From NCBI GenBank assembly GCA_012517475.1, contig JAAYUV010000022.1, positions 1-64,000 of the forward strand: a DNA stretch of 64,000 bases. Reading direction: 5' to 3'. Positions 44,146 to 53,422 of this stretch are shown here, piece after piece. A model generated the notes under the pieces. It was not told the origin of the DNA. It made no database searches and worked only from the letters and a program-made list of their open reading frames with translations. The first letter of the stretch is position 1. Every line of letters starts with the position of its first letter. Position numbers and translations under genes: made by a program. The DNA comes from Peptococcaceae bacterium (GTDB lineage Bacteria > Bacillota > Desulfitobacteriia > Desulfitobacteriales > Syntrophobotulaceae).

Positions 44146-44206
44146 AACTATCCGCCTTTCATAAACCAATCACGATGAGACCGCGGGTATCTAAACCCCA
44201 GTACCA

Positions 44207-45388
44207 TTACAAGGTACTAGCAGCTTTCGTTTTTCCGAGGTATAGATAGAGAGAGAAGGCGATGATAACCGGAATTACCGCTAAAAGATACATGGTGCTA
44301 TACCCGGTAAATTTCGCTGTAACTCCCCATATCATAGATCCAACTCCAATCCCCAGGTCAAATCCGCTCATAAATGTTCCGTTGGCCGCACCGCGTCTTT
44401 GTGGAGGAACATCAAAAACAGCCATCGCTTGCAGACTCGGTTGGACCGCTCCAAACCCTATTCCGTAAATAATGGCTGCCGCCAAAAAGAAATAGAGGTT
44501 ATGAGCAAAAAAGAGAACAATCATGGTAAGGCCTACACAAACAGTTCCCGGAATAATTGTAAAATCAAAACCCTTCTTGTCTGCAACTTTTCCGAACAAT
44601 GGCCTGGAGATTAATAACGTTAAGGCATAAACAGTAAAGAAGATGCCAATGTTTTCTATCTTAAATTCAGCGGCATACAAGGCAATAAAACTAACAACTG
44701 CCCCATATGTAAGCGTAATGAAAAAGACGACTACAGCAGGTTTATAGGCGCTTTTTTCAAAGAGAGCAGGTTTGGCTTTATTGGTATTGCTAACTTGAGG
44801 GGGATTAATTTTTTGATACTTAATAAACGAAGCAAAGATAGCCCCCAGAACAGCCAAAAAAGCAGATATAACAAAAAGATAGGTAAATCCCCAGGACTGA
44901 ATAACCTGTAAGCCGATCACAGGTGCAATTGCCATGGAGATAACCGAGGTGAGACCGTAAAATCCCATTCCTTCCCCAAGTCTTTGTTTTGGGATCACAT
45001 CGGTTGCGATGGTCCCTGCGGCTGTCGTAGAAGCGCCCCAGCCAATACCATGAACCAGACGGATCAACAAAACCATGAAGACGGAAGAAACCAGACTGTA
45101 AGCAAAAATGGAAAGGATGATGATGGTCAAGCCGAAAAAATATACAACCTTGCGTCCCTTTGTATCCAGCACTCTTCCGGCAAATGGGCGTAAACCGACA
45201 GCTGTAACGGTAAAAATCCCCATGATCAGGCCAACAATGTCCTCCGCAGCGCCCAGATGCTGGACATAGATAGGCATTGACGGCAAAAGCATGTGAAAAC
45301 TAATGAAAACAAAAGCATTTGCCAACATGATCAGGATAAAATTTTTTGTCCAGAGCTTTGCTTTGGCAATCTCCTGCGGCTGATTCAT
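44207..45388 (-). CDS. Major facilitator superfamily transporter
   Basis: 393 residues with 12 predicted membrane helices. MFS motif A is GRVLDTKGRKVVYFFG, and the half-repeat KVADKKGFDF occurs in the second half. RLVHGIGWGASTTAAGTIATDVIP is the motif-C-like region of drug/proton antiporters. It lies 10 bp after a MarR-type regulator in the same direction, which suggests induced efflux of a small toxic compound. Substrate unknown. Confidence 0.87.
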   Translation of the reverse strand: MNQPQEIAKAKLWTKNFILIMLANAFVFISFHMLLPSMPIYVQHLGAAEDIVGLIMGIFTVTAVGLRPFAGRVLDTKGRKVVYFFGLTIIILSIFAYSLVSSVFMVLLIRLVHGIGWGASTTAAGTIATDVIPKQRLGEGMGFYGLTSVISMAIAPVIGLQVIQSWGFTYLFVISAFLAVLGAIFASFIKYQKINPPQVSNTNKAKPALFEKSAYKPAVVVFFITLTYGAVVSFIALYAAEFKIENIGIFFTVYALTLLISRPLFGKVADKKGFDFTIIPGTVCVGLTMIVLFFAHNLYFFLAAAIIYGIGFGAVQPSLQAMAVFDVPPQRRGAANGTFMSGFDLGIGVGSMIWGVTAKFTGYSTMYLLAVIPVIIAFSLYLYLGKTKAASTL

Positions 45389-45398
45389 AGAATACCTC

Positions 45399-45818
45399 CT
45401 ATTTTTGTTCTAGGTTATGTGATATTCGTAACAATAATTGTTTAAAGAGACGGATTTCCTCAGGGGATAATCCGAACATGGCTTTATCCAAAGTTCCCAG
45501 AGCATACGGATAGATTTTGTTTCTTAATTCCTTTCCCTCTTCGGTAAGGTAGAGGCTGTAAGAACGTTTATCTTCACAATGATATTTCTTTGAGACAAAC
45601 CCTTTAGCCACCAGCTTATCCAGGATTCTGGTAACAGAAGCTTCATCCTTTGCAGTTTTTTGAGCCAGCGTTTTTTGGGAAAGCCCTTCTTCAAGATAAA
45701 TCGAGTTGAGAAGATCCCACTGTTCAGATGTCACATCAAAGCAATGAACCCGCATATTAAGGTCTTGTTTGAGTTTCACGTGGATGAAATGGATTAAATG
45801 GCCAATTGTTCTTTCCAT
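45399..45818 (-). CDS. MarR-family transcriptional regulator
   Basis: 139 residues. The winged-helix core is VTSEQWDLLNSIYLEEGLSQKTLAQKTAKDEASVTRILDKLVAKGFVSKKYHCEDKRSYSLYLTEEG, a standard MarR DNA-binding domain. Dimerisation helices flank it. The ATG at 45818 follows GGAGAAAG; a longer frame to 45917 has a Cys-rich, unconserved extension that runs across the operator and is rejected. Probably represses itself and the MFS gene through the dyad at 45863-45893. Confidence 0.88.
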   Translation of the reverse strand: MERTIGHLIHFIHVKLKQDLNMRVHCFDVTSEQWDLLNSIYLEEGLSQKTLAQKTAKDEASVTRILDKLVAKGFVSKKYHCEDKRSYSLYLTEEGKELRNKIYPYALGTLDKAMFGLSPEEIRLFKQLLLRISHNLEQK

Positions 45819-45862
45819 AACTTTCTCCGGTGTGCAATGATTGCATAGTTCCGATAAACATA

Positions 45863-45893
45863 ATTGACATACCAATAATTGATATGTCAATTT
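45863..45893. promoter_or_regulatory. MarR-type operator dyad
   Basis: AATTGACATA and TATGTCAATT form a perfect 10-bp inverted repeat 11 bp apart, 45 bp upstream of the marR start. Size and A/T-rich half sites fit a MarR dimer. Confidence 0.7.
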
Positions 45894-45998
45894 TATCATG
45901 GGCACTTTTAAAGTCAACGTAGATTATGACGAAATTTTGGAAAAGTTATTAATTTTTCTTTACTGATTTAATAGAGCTTCGTGGAAATAAGGAGCAGG

Positions 45999-46985
45999 TT
46001 ATTGCAGATAAGTTTCATAATTATCAGCCGAAATGCCTGGGTGAATACTGAGGTTTAAGGCGCTGGCGATAATTCTGGAGCTGCGGTCGATTAAATCATC
46101 AACTTCTTTCGGAGTAACCATTAAACTGTCCTTGAATGGTGAGAGAGCCTTATTCATTACGTTAAGAAATACTTGCTGGTTTTCTTCATTATAGATTTTT
46201 GCCAGGACCGGCTCTGATTCCATCTGACCAAAAAACTCTTCGATTGTTTTATGAGCAATAACAGCGGCATTAACAACGGTTGGGACACCGATGGCTATGA
46301 CTTTGCATCCAAGGGTCTCTTGATTCAAACCTTTGCGGTAATTACCGATTCCTGAACCCGGATTAATACCTGTATCCGCTAATTGAATCGTTGTGCCGAT
46401 TCGTTCCAGAGCACCGGCGGCGAGCGCATCAATTGCGATGACATAATCCGGTTTAACATGCTCTACCAAACCCCGAATAACTTCTGCTGTCTCTATGCCC
46501 GTTAGTCCCAGGACGCCGGGTGAAATAGCAGAGACTTTACGCATCTTTCCTTTCATCTCTTCAGGAGTATAATAGAAAAGATGACGGGTTACCATAATTT
46601 TCTCTACAACTTTAGGTCCAAGTGCATCAGGGGTAGCCTGCCAATTGCCCAGGCCTACGATTAATATGCTGGAATCCTCTTTAAATTGAAACAACTTGGA
46701 AAGATGTTTGGACATAACCTCGATTACTTTTTTATGATCATGAAAGTCATTGTCTTTTATGGCAGGAGCATCAATCGTTATATAATGACCTTTTGGTCTT
46801 CCCAGTTCCTTTTCTCCTTGTTGGTTGGTTATGGTAATTGTTGTTACGACAATGTCCTCTAATTGCTCTTTATCCATGATAACACCGGATACTTCGGCGC
46901 CCCTTTCTCCCCTGAGCAGGTCATGGGCTTCAACTGCCAAATCCAAATAGACATTCATATTTTTGTAAAGAATGGATTTCTTCAA
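45999..46985 (-). CDS. gpr: Germination protease GPR
   Basis: 328 residues. GPR degrades small acid-soluble spore proteins during germination. Family stretches: YLDLAVEAHDLLRGERGAEVSGV near the N-terminus with the autoprocessing region, ILIVGLGNWQATPDALGPKVVEKIMVTRHL, SAISPGVLGLTGIETAEVIRGLV, DYVIAIDALAAGALERIGTTIQLADTGINPGSG and VIAIGVPTVVNA. The start is TTG at 46985 with AAGGAG 9 nt upstream. Its presence shows that the organism descends from, or is, a spore former. Confidence 0.95.
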   Translation of the reverse strand: MKKSILYKNMNVYLDLAVEAHDLLRGERGAEVSGVIMDKEQLEDIVVTTITITNQQGEKELGRPKGHYITIDAPAIKDNDFHDHKKVIEVMSKHLSKLFQFKEDSSILIVGLGNWQATPDALGPKVVEKIMVTRHLFYYTPEEMKGKMRKVSAISPGVLGLTGIETAEVIRGLVEHVKPDYVIAIDALAAGALERIGTTIQLADTGINPGSGIGNYRKGLNQETLGCKVIAIGVPTVVNAAVIAHKTIEEFFGQMESEPVLAKIYNEENQQVFLNVMNKALSPFKDSLMVTPKEVDDLIDRSSRIIASALNLSIHPGISADNYETYLQ

Positions 46986-47402
46986 TGTTCGACACTCCTT
47001 GTAAAGCAGATCTGACCGAATGACTCAAGATCATCGTTCTTTCGATTGAAAAGAACTGGCCGCGTGGCCAGTAAAAAATGATGAGTAGGTTAAAAGTTGT
47101 AGTTTCGAAACTTGTTTTAGTATGTTTTTTTTTATGAGAGGCTATTCATTTTCTGAGCGTGTGTCTTTTTTTTAGGACAGTGTGATATACTAAAATGCAG
47201 AAATAGTGTATATTGTTTGTAAAGTTAAAGTGTTTAAAACAACGGAAATCATTTGTATAATGGAAAGTAGAAACAATTTATTAACATTTGGTTTTTTGTG
47301 ATAAATTCGCGTATATTATAAAATAACATGATGTCAAAAGAAGGACTATTATACCTAAATCGAATTACCCTGGTTTTCTGGTAGTAAGGTGGATGAAATA
47401 GG
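46986..47402. other. 417-bp divergent intergenic region between gpr and rsmD
   Basis: No gene is visible. It contains a compact hairpin ACTGGCCGCGTGGCCAGT (47055-47072) and A/T-rich stretches. TGATATACT at 47183-47191 is an extended -10 candidate for the plus strand. I could not find a convincing sigma-G promoter for gpr. Confidence 0.5.
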
Positions 47403-47963
47403 ATGCGGGTTATTGCTGGAAACTGGAAAGGACGGCGTTTAAAATCTGTAAAAGGGATGCAAACCCGTCCAACTGCAAATAAGGTCAAAGGGGCAATTTT
47501 TAATATATTAAGCGATAAGGTAATCAATGCCAGGGTTCTGGATCTGTTTGCAGGAACCGGGAGCTTAGCCATAGAAGCTTTATCAAGAGGGGCTGCCAAA
47601 GCCGTCCTTGTGGAGAAAAACAGCTCTGCCTGGGAAACAATCCATGAAAATCTTCATCTGCTTGGAGCTGACGAAAAATTCGCGTTACTGAGAATGGATG
47701 CTTTTTCATTTCTAAATCATAATACAGAAGAATTTGACCTGATTTTTCTGGATCCTCCGTATCACCAGGGGATGATCAACAAAGTACTATCCTACTTAAA
47801 TCGTCGTCCCATTTTACATCCTAAGGGAGTCATTATTATAGAGACGGCCTCAGATGAGGAAATCGGCCAGGATTTGTTTCCATATGAAATCATGATTGAA
47901 AGAGAATACGGAGATACAAAATTATGGTTTCTTCAGGAGACTGAAGAAAAAGAGGAGGAATGA
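47403..47963 (+). CDS. rsmD: 16S rRNA m2G966 methyltransferase RsmD
   Basis: 186 residues. It begins MRVIAGNWKGRRLKSVKG, a conserved RsmD opening, then RPTANKVKGAIFNIL, the SAM motif VLDLFAGTGSLAIEALSRGA and the catalytic LIFLDPPY. In most Firmicutes coaD follows rsmD; here the next gene is a coiled-coil protein instead. The stop codon overlaps that gene by ATGA. Confidence 0.93.
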   Translation: MRVIAGNWKGRRLKSVKGMQTRPTANKVKGAIFNILSDKVINARVLDLFAGTGSLAIEALSRGAAKAVLVEKNSSAWETIHENLHLLGADEKFALLRMDAFSFLNHNTEEFDLIFLDPPYHQGMINKVLSYLNRRPILHPKGVIIIETASDEEIGQDLFPYEIMIEREYGDTKLWFLQETEEKEEE

Positions 47964-48457
47964 GTTTATTGGAAAACCGGTTAATTGATTTAATTGAGCA
48001 ATTAGAGGAGATTTTGGATCGTGGAACAAAAGTTCCTCTTACCGGTAAGATTATGGTTGATGAGGAAGTTGTCCTGGAAATACTGGATGGAATACGTTCC
48101 GTATTGCCGGAAGAAATAAGACAAGCGAATCTTGTACTGGCTGATCGTGACCGCTTAATGGAAGATGCCCGGAATGAAGGGCAAAGAATAGTTGATCGCG
48201 CCCAAAAACAGGCTGAACAATTGATCCAGGAAAATGAAATTGTTGCTCAGTCCAGGGCCTATGCGGAAGACATTGCCAGAAAGGCACAGCAATACTCTCG
48301 TGATGTAAAACTTGGGGCTTTAAAGTATTCGGATGACCTGCTTCACGATGTGGAAAAAAAGCTGGAAGAGACATTTAAGGCGGTAAAGTCCAGCCGGGAT
48401 GAGCTTAATGTGATGGCTCGCTGGGATGAAAGAATTCAAAACAATCTGGACGATTAA
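47960..48457 (+). CDS. Coiled-coil protein of unknown function (often labelled ATPase or V-ATPase H-like)
   Basis: 165 residues, acidic, helical. A short N-terminal region (LIDLIEQLEEILDRGTKVPLTGKIMVDEEVVLEILDGIRSVLPEEI) precedes a long coiled coil rich in Ala, Glu and Gln (DRDRLMEDARNEGQRIVDRAQKQAEQLIQENEIVAQSRAYAEDIARKA). There is no nucleotide-binding motif, so the automatic ATPase label used for such proteins is not supported; resemblance to DivIVA/SepIVA-like or F0-b-like helices is generic. GAGGAGGA precedes the ATG, which overlaps rsmD. A structural role in the cell envelope or spore is possible but unproven. Confidence 0.75.
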   Translation: MSLLENRLIDLIEQLEEILDRGTKVPLTGKIMVDEEVVLEILDGIRSVLPEEIRQANLVLADRDRLMEDARNEGQRIVDRAQKQAEQLIQENEIVAQSRAYAEDIARKAQQYSRDVKLGALKYSDDLLHDVEKKLEETFKAVKSSRDELNVMARWDERIQNNLDD

Positions 48458-49627
48458 TCATCTCTTCCGAATCACTCTTTTGCTCATTTTATAGGTCAGT
48501 CCTACTATCAACAGTATTAAAATAATCCAAAAGAAATAATAACAACTTAATTTTAAGGTGAAAATCCAGCCATTTTCCATGCCCGTTAACGTAACAGGAA
48601 GTTTTAATGTTGGGATTTCACTAAACCTTAATAATACTTGACTGGTAACGAAGGCAAGACAAGCATGAAGGCATCTCCCTAATACGAAGGGGTAAAAACG
48701 CAAATCCGTCGTGGTCGTAAAGCTTGCAACCTGGGCAAAAACGGAAAGGCCGCCCCAACCCATTAGAAAAGAAAGCATTCCGACTTTGGCATTCAGAGAA
48801 CCGAATGCGGTCACAGCTGCTTTACAGCCAAGGGTAGTTTCCAAAAACCCCTGAATCAGAGCATTCCCTCCGGACGGAGGAAGCAATCCTCTTGTTAAAA
48901 CCGTAGTCCCTGCCGAAAATATTGTATTAATGTGCAGGACAGTTATCATTTGAGTAATTACCGAGAAGAACACAATAAAGCCGCCCACCAGCAGAATTGT
49001 TGATGTGCTGTCACGAACCGCGTCAGCTAACATTGCTCCGAACGGTTTTTTATTTTTTTCCTGAATGAGTGCTAATTCATTCCAGGCTTTGCGGAAAGAA
49101 AATGGATATGTAGAATGATTATCATTGGCTAGTCCATAAAAACGGAATAGAAACCCGACAATGAGGTTGGATATGTATACGGACCCCGCCAGAATAATCC
49201 CTAAAGTTGGATTTCCCAGCATTCCGGATGCCACGGCTCCAAACATAAATCCCGGGCTTGGATTGCTGGTAAACGCGAGAAGCCTTTCTCCTTCGGTTTT
49301 GGTGATTTCACCGTCTTTTCTCATCTTGCAGGTGAGAATTGCACCGATTGGAATGCCCGAAGTATGAGTCATAGCAACGACGAAGGATGCTTTGCCGGGA
49401 AGATGAAAAACCGGGCGCATGAAGGGTTCAAGCAGCGCTCCGAGAAAATGCACAAAACCTTGTTTCATCAACAAGTCGGAAATAATAAAGAAGGGAAATA
49501 GCGCAGGAAGTACGAAATTAGCCCAAAGAGAGAGACCTGTGGAGGCAGATTTCAATACTTCTTGCGGGTAAAAAAACATTACCGTGATCAAAAGCAAAAA
49601 AGGAAGGATTCTCAGGGCAATAGACAC
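48458..49627 (-). CDS. ylbJ: Sporulation integral membrane protein YlbJ
   Basis: 389 residues with many membrane segments and two Gate-type (nucleoside-recognition) half domains. Diagnostic stretches are LSLWANFVLPALFPFFIISDLLMKQGFV, HTSGIPIGAILTCKMRKDGEITKTEGERLLAFTSNPSPGFMFGAVASGMLGNP and PPSGGNALIQGFLETTLGCKAAVTAF. YlbJ is needed for spore cortex formation in Bacillus. The start is GTG at 49627. It is convergent with the rsmD pair, its end abutting their stop at 48457. Confidence 0.92.
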   Translation of the reverse strand: MSIALRILPFLLLITVMFFYPQEVLKSASTGLSLWANFVLPALFPFFIISDLLMKQGFVHFLGALLEPFMRPVFHLPGKASFVVAMTHTSGIPIGAILTCKMRKDGEITKTEGERLLAFTSNPSPGFMFGAVASGMLGNPTLGIILAGSVYISNLIVGFLFRFYGLANDNHSTYPFSFRKAWNELALIQEKNKKPFGAMLADAVRDSTSTILLVGGFIVFFSVITQMITVLHINTIFSAGTTVLTRGLLPPSGGNALIQGFLETTLGCKAAVTAFGSLNAKVGMLSFLMGWGGLSVFAQVASFTTTTDLRFYPFVLGRCLHACLAFVTSQVLLRFSEIPTLKLPVTLTGMENGWIFTLKLSCYYFFWIILILLIVGLTYKMSKRVIRKR

Positions 49628-49928
49628 CTAATCACCAGCCTTAATGGTCTTTAATGTATAACAAATAATAAAGAACCTTTTATATGATTCATGTATATGA
49701 AGGAACGTCTGAGGAAATTCTGAAATACGAATGCAAATAAAGTCAGTAGTTTAAAATTTTTTTAAAATATGATAGACTACAAATGAAAAAGAAAAATAAT
49801 GGTTTGGGAAAAGAAAAAAGGGTAAGATATTTTGAGGACATGAGAGTAGAGCGAGAGCTGCACTTAATAAAGCAGACCGGAGAGTCTGATAATAATGGGT
49901 GGAAGAGAGAGTAAAGGAGCTGTCGCAC
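49628..49928. other. 301-bp divergent region between ylbJ and ackA
   Basis: A/T-rich. It holds a TATGAT box at 49768-49773 and a possible 43-codon ORF at 49783-49914 (MKKKNNGLGKEKRVRYFEDM at its start) that has no ribosome site. The ORF ends 14 bp before ackA. I see no riboswitch or clear operator. Confidence 0.4.
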
Positions 49929-51134
49929 ATGAAAATTCTCGTGATTAACTGTGGAAGTTCATCACTCAAGTACCAACTGATGGACATGGAAACCAAAAGT
50001 CCCTTAGCCAAAGGTCTGGTCGAGAGAATCGGGCTTCCGGGAGCAATGCTTACCCATCGACCCACAGACGGTGAAAAAGAAGTCATCACTGCTGAATTAC
50101 CAGATCATGTTGCAGCGATCAAATTAGTACTTGATGCTGTTATTGATCCGGAATTCGGGGTACTTCAATCTTTATCGGAGATTGATGCCGTTGGACACAG
50201 GGTTTTACATGGTGGGGAAAAAGTATCCGGCTCGGTTCTGATTAATGATGATGTTAAAAAGGCAATTGAAGAATGTATTGAATTAGGTCCTCTCCACAAC
50301 CCGGCAAATTTGGCGGGAATTTTAGCCTGTGAAAAAATGATGCCTGGAACACCTCAGGTAGCTGTGTTCGATACAGCGTTTCACCAAACCATGCCCCCTG
50401 AGTCTTATCTATACGGGATTCCCTATGAGCTTTATGAGAAGTATAAAATCCGTCGTTATGGTTTTCACGGTACTTCTCATAAATATGTCAGTCAAAGGGC
50501 AGCAGAAATGCTGGGTAAAAGAATTGATAAGCTGAAATTGATCAGCTGCCATCTTGGCAACGGTTCTTCCATCACGGCTATTAAATATGGCAAATCGATA
50601 GAAACTTCCATGGGTTTTACCCCTCTTGAAGGACTTATGATGGGAACAAGATCCGGTGACCTTGACCCGTCTATTGTTTCGTTCATTATGAATAAAGAAC
50701 ATTGGTCCGGCGATGAGGTCAATGATTTTCTCAATAAAAAATGCGGTGTATTAGGACTGTCCGGAGTGAGCAGTGATTTCAGGGACTTGCAGAAAGCCGC
50801 TGAAGAAGGGAATTACCGGGCACAGCTGGCTCTTGATGTTTTTGTGCATGACGTAAAAAAATATGTTGGAGCCTATGCCGCTTTGCTTGACGGGGTGGAC
50901 GGAATTATCTTTACTGCCGGGCTTGGAGAGAATTCTCCCTTAATCAGGCAATCTATCTGTGATACGCTTAGCTACCTGGGGGTCAGCATCGATCAGGAAA
51001 AAAACGAAACAGCCAGAGGGCAAGAGGTAGATGTCTCCAAATGGGGGGCTAAATGCCGGGTGCTGGTGATTCCTACCAACGAGGAAATGATGATTGCGCT
51101 TGATACGAAAGACATCGTCAAACAAAGTCATTAA
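49929..51134 (+). CDS. ackA: Acetate kinase
   Basis: 401 residues. It converts acetyl phosphate and ADP to acetate and ATP, a main energy step in anaerobes. Signatures: [17 protein letters not shown] at the N-terminus, [68 protein letters not shown] and [15 protein letters not shown]. The ATG at 49929 has AAAGGAG 9 nt upstream; an upstream frame from 49899 adds only 10 residues. pta is not adjacent in this window. Confidence 0.95.
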   Translation: MKILVINCGSSSLKYQLMDMETKSPLAKGLVERIGLPGAMLTHRPTDGEKEVITAELPDHVAAIKLVLDAVIDPEFGVLQSLSEIDAVGHRVLHGGEKVSGSVLINDDVKKAIEECIELGPLHNPANLAGILACEKMMPGTPQVAVFDTAFHQTMPPESYLYGIPYELYEKYKIRRYGFHGTSHKYVSQRAAEMLGKRIDKLKLISCHLGNGSSITAIKYGKSIETSMGFTPLEGLMMGTRSGDLDPSIVSFIMNKEHWSGDEVNDFLNKKCGVLGLSGVSSDFRDLQKAAEEGNYRAQLALDVFVHDVKKYVGAYAALLDGVDGIIFTAGLGENSPLIRQSICDTLSYLGVSIDQEKNETARGQEVDVSKWGAKCRVLVIPTNEEMMIALDTKDIVKQSH

Positions 51135-51144
51135 AACCCTTTCT

Positions 51145-51173
51145 TGACAAAGAAAAATGTGATAACTATAATA
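51145..51173 (+). promoter_or_regulatory. Consensus sigma-A promoter for DUF177-rpmF
   Basis: TTGACA (51145-51150), a 17-bp spacer and TATAAT (51168-51173) form a perfect consensus promoter. It lies 11 bp after the ackA stop and 27 bp before the DUF177 start. It would uncouple ribosomal protein synthesis from ackA. Confidence 0.9.
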
Positions 51174-51199
51174 ACAGTTGTTGTATAATGAGGTGAAAC

Positions 51200-51712
51200 T
51201 TGGTGAAAGTGAATGTTGCTCAACTGAGACGAACTGAGGGCGCTTCGGCGAGATTCCTGTTCAGTGAGACTTTTCCTCCTCTGCAGCTTGGAAATGAAGA
51301 GTATTTCTTTCAAGCCCCAATGGAAGTGCAACTGGATGTGACCAATACAGGGAAATCACTTCTGGTTAAAGGAAAACTCTCCTCAGTGATCAATGTGAAC
51401 TGTTCTCGGTGCCTCAAAGAATTTCCATTTCCGCTGGCATTTGAGTTTGAAGATGAATGGCTTCCTATTGAGTTTTCAGAACTGGATGAGGAAGAAAGTG
51501 CCTTTATTTTCGAAAAGGATGAATTTTGTATCGATGAATGCGTGATGGAACATGTTCTTGTTCATATTCCAATGAAATTCATGTGTTCGGAGGATTGTAA
51601 AGGGTTGTGCCCGAAATGCGGGGCCGACCGTAATAAGGAATCTTGTGTTTGTGCCGGCGCGGACATCGATCCCCGCCTGGAAATACTATCAAAATGGAAT
51701 AAGGGGGTGTAA
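51200..51712 (+). CDS. DUF177/YceD-family protein
   Basis: 170 residues. Two zinc-ribbon-like Cys pairs (VNCSRCLKEF and CSEDCKGLCPKCGADRNKESCVC) occur within the DUF177 fold. YceD homologues are co-transcribed with rpmF and are involved in 23S rRNA accumulation in plants and E. coli. The start is TTG at 51200 or GTG at 51203 after AGGTGA. It ends 4 bp before rpmF. Confidence 0.9.
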   Translation: MVKVNVAQLRRTEGASARFLFSETFPPLQLGNEEYFFQAPMEVQLDVTNTGKSLLVKGKLSSVINVNCSRCLKEFPFPLAFEFEDEWLPIEFSELDEEESAFIFEKDEFCIDECVMEHVLVHIPMKFMCSEDCKGLCPKCGADRNKESCVCAGADIDPRLEILSKWNKGV

Positions 51713-51716
51713 TAGA

Positions 51717-51896
51717 ATGGGTGTTCATCAAAACAAACAATCCAAATCACGTGTCCGCATGCGTAGGGCCATGGACAAATTGTCCTCTCCTAATCTTGTG
51801 GAATGCCCCCAATGCCATAAACAGAAACTTCAGCATCATATCTGTCCCAACTGTGGCTATTATAAGGGCAAAGAAGTCGTATCCGCGGGAGAGTAA
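51717..51896 (+). CDS. rpmF: 50S ribosomal protein L32, zinc form
   Basis: 59 residues. MGVHQNKQSKSRVRMRRAMDKL is a slight variant of the usual L32 N-terminus (MAVPKRKTSKSR), and CPQCHKQKLQHHICPNCG carries the four zinc-binding Cys. AAGGGGGTG precedes the ATG. The DUF177-rpmF-plsX order is the standard one. Confidence 0.95.
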   Translation: MGVHQNKQSKSRVRMRRAMDKLSSPNLVECPQCHKQKLQHHICPNCGYYKGKEVVSAGE

Positions 51897-51911
51897 AGTA
51901 GATATCTTTGT

Positions 51912-51948
51912 AAAAGCTGTTGACTTACATTTGTTCAACAGCTTTTTC
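51912..51948 (+). terminator. Terminator after rpmF
   Basis: AAAGCTGTTGA pairs with TCAACAGCTTT around an 11-nt loop and is followed by TTCTG. The weak T-run suggests partial read-through into plsX. Confidence 0.75.
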
Positions 51949-52036
51949 TGTATACTTTGCCTTTACCGCTTTTATCAACTTTTACATAATAAAGCATGGA
52001 TTGAATATATTTGGGTGTAAAGAGAGGATGATATCA

Positions 52037-53035
52037 ATGAGAATAGCGGTTGATGCCATGGGAGGGGACTACGCGCCGGCCGAGATCGTAAAGGGCGCTT
52101 TAAAAGCGGCTGCGGTCTATCCGGATATCCATATTATCCTTGTCGGACAGAAGGATAAGATTATGGAGCATATTCCGGGGCAAAAGCTTGGACCGAATCT
52201 GGAGATCCATGAAGCTTCCGAAGTAATCGCCATGGATGAACATCCTGCAGCTGCGATTAAGAAGAAGAAGGATGCTTCTATTGTTGTGGCAACAAGTTTA
52301 GTTAAAGAAGGAACTGCAGATGCTTTGGTTTCGGCTGGAAGCACAGGGGCACAAATGGCTGCGGCGCTGCTGGGCTTAGGCAGAATAAAGGGGATTAACC
52401 GGCCCGCCATTGGAACAGTCATCCCTACACTTCAAGCTGGAAAACTCTTAATCGATGTAGGGGCAAATCCTGATGCAAAACCTGTGAATCTGCTCCAGTA
52501 CGGGATGATGGGAAGTATCTATGCTGAAATGATTCTGGGTATTAAGAAACCAAAAGTGGCCTTGCTCAACATTGGGAGTGAAGAAGGAAAAGGGAATGAG
52601 CTGGTTCAGGAGGCATATGAATTACTAAAGAATTCATCGCTTAATTTTATCGGGAATGTTGAAGGCAGGGATATCCCTTATGGGGCGGCGGACGTGATTG
52701 TCTGCGATGCGTTTGTTGGAAATATCGTTTTAAAAACGATTGAAGGAATGGCGTCTTCTCTATTTCAGTTGATAAAGGAAAAAATAACGGCTAATTCGGC
52801 AAGGAAACTCGGAGCTTTGCTTATCAAACCCGGTTTAAAGGAAATAGCTCATACCTTAGACTATTCGGAATATGGGGGAGCCCCTTTGCTTGGCGTAAAT
52901 GGAACCAGTGTCATTTGTCATGGCAGTTCCAAAGAAAAAGCTATCTTCAACGCCATCAGGGTAGCTAAAGAGTGTGTTGAGGAAAAAATTATCGATAAAA
53001 TTACTGCACAATTGGAAAAAAGTACGGAAATTTAG
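52037..53035 (+). CDS. plsX: Phosphate acyltransferase PlsX
   Basis: 332 residues. It makes acyl phosphate from acyl-ACP for phospholipid synthesis. The N-terminus MRIAVDAMGGDYAPAEIVKGAL is diagnostic, as are ALVSAGSTGAQMAAAL, LLIDVGANPDAKPVNLLQYGMMGSIYAE, EEGKGNELVQEAYELL and NIVLKTIEGMASSLF. GAGAGG lies 9-10 nt before the ATG at 52037; an in-frame ATG at 52028 is too close to that site. No fapR or fab genes lie next to it here. Confidence 0.95.
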   Translation: MRIAVDAMGGDYAPAEIVKGALKAAAVYPDIHIILVGQKDKIMEHIPGQKLGPNLEIHEASEVIAMDEHPAAAIKKKKDASIVVATSLVKEGTADALVSAGSTGAQMAAALLGLGRIKGINRPAIGTVIPTLQAGKLLIDVGANPDAKPVNLLQYGMMGSIYAEMILGIKKPKVALLNIGSEEGKGNELVQEAYELLKNSSLNFIGNVEGRDIPYGAADVIVCDAFVGNIVLKTIEGMASSLFQLIKEKITANSARKLGALLIKPGLKEIAHTLDYSEYGGAPLLGVNGTSVICHGSSKEKAIFNAIRVAKECVEEKIIDKITAQLEKSTEI

Positions 53036-53188
53036 GGCTCCGGCTGGTAAAAGTAGCTTGCATTATTGATAAATACTGGTACAATTCTGAATAAAAGGTT
53101 TAATACCTCAAGATAATAGGTGAAGAACTCCAAGTAAGTATTTAATCGAAGAGCAAGATTACACGATGAGAGGGGGTGGCAAATAATC

Positions 53189-53416
53189 ATGGACGTATAT
53201 GAAAAGGTAAAAGCTATTGTGATCGACCAACTAGGGGTAGATGAAGAAGAAATCACTCCTACTACATCTTTTCAAGCTCTGAATGCAGATTCTCTGGATA
53301 TCGTTGAACTCGTAATGGCACTTGAAGAAGAATTTAACCTCGATATTGCCGATGAAGAGGTGGAGAACATCCAGACCATTGCAGATGTGGTCAAATACGT
53401 TAAGGAGAATCAATAA
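53189..53416 (+). CDS. acpP: Acyl carrier protein
   Basis: 75 residues, acidic, normal ACP length. The phosphopantetheine attachment site is Ser35 in ALNADSLDIVELVMALEEEF. AGAGGGGG lies upstream of the ATG. Located between plsX and rnc as in most Firmicutes, but without fabD, fabG or fabF between plsX and acpP. Confidence 0.95.
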   Translation: MDVYEKVKAIVIDQLGVDEEEITPTTSFQALNADSLDIVELVMALEEEFNLDIADEEVENIQTIADVVKYVKENQ

Positions 53417-53422
53417 GCCCTG

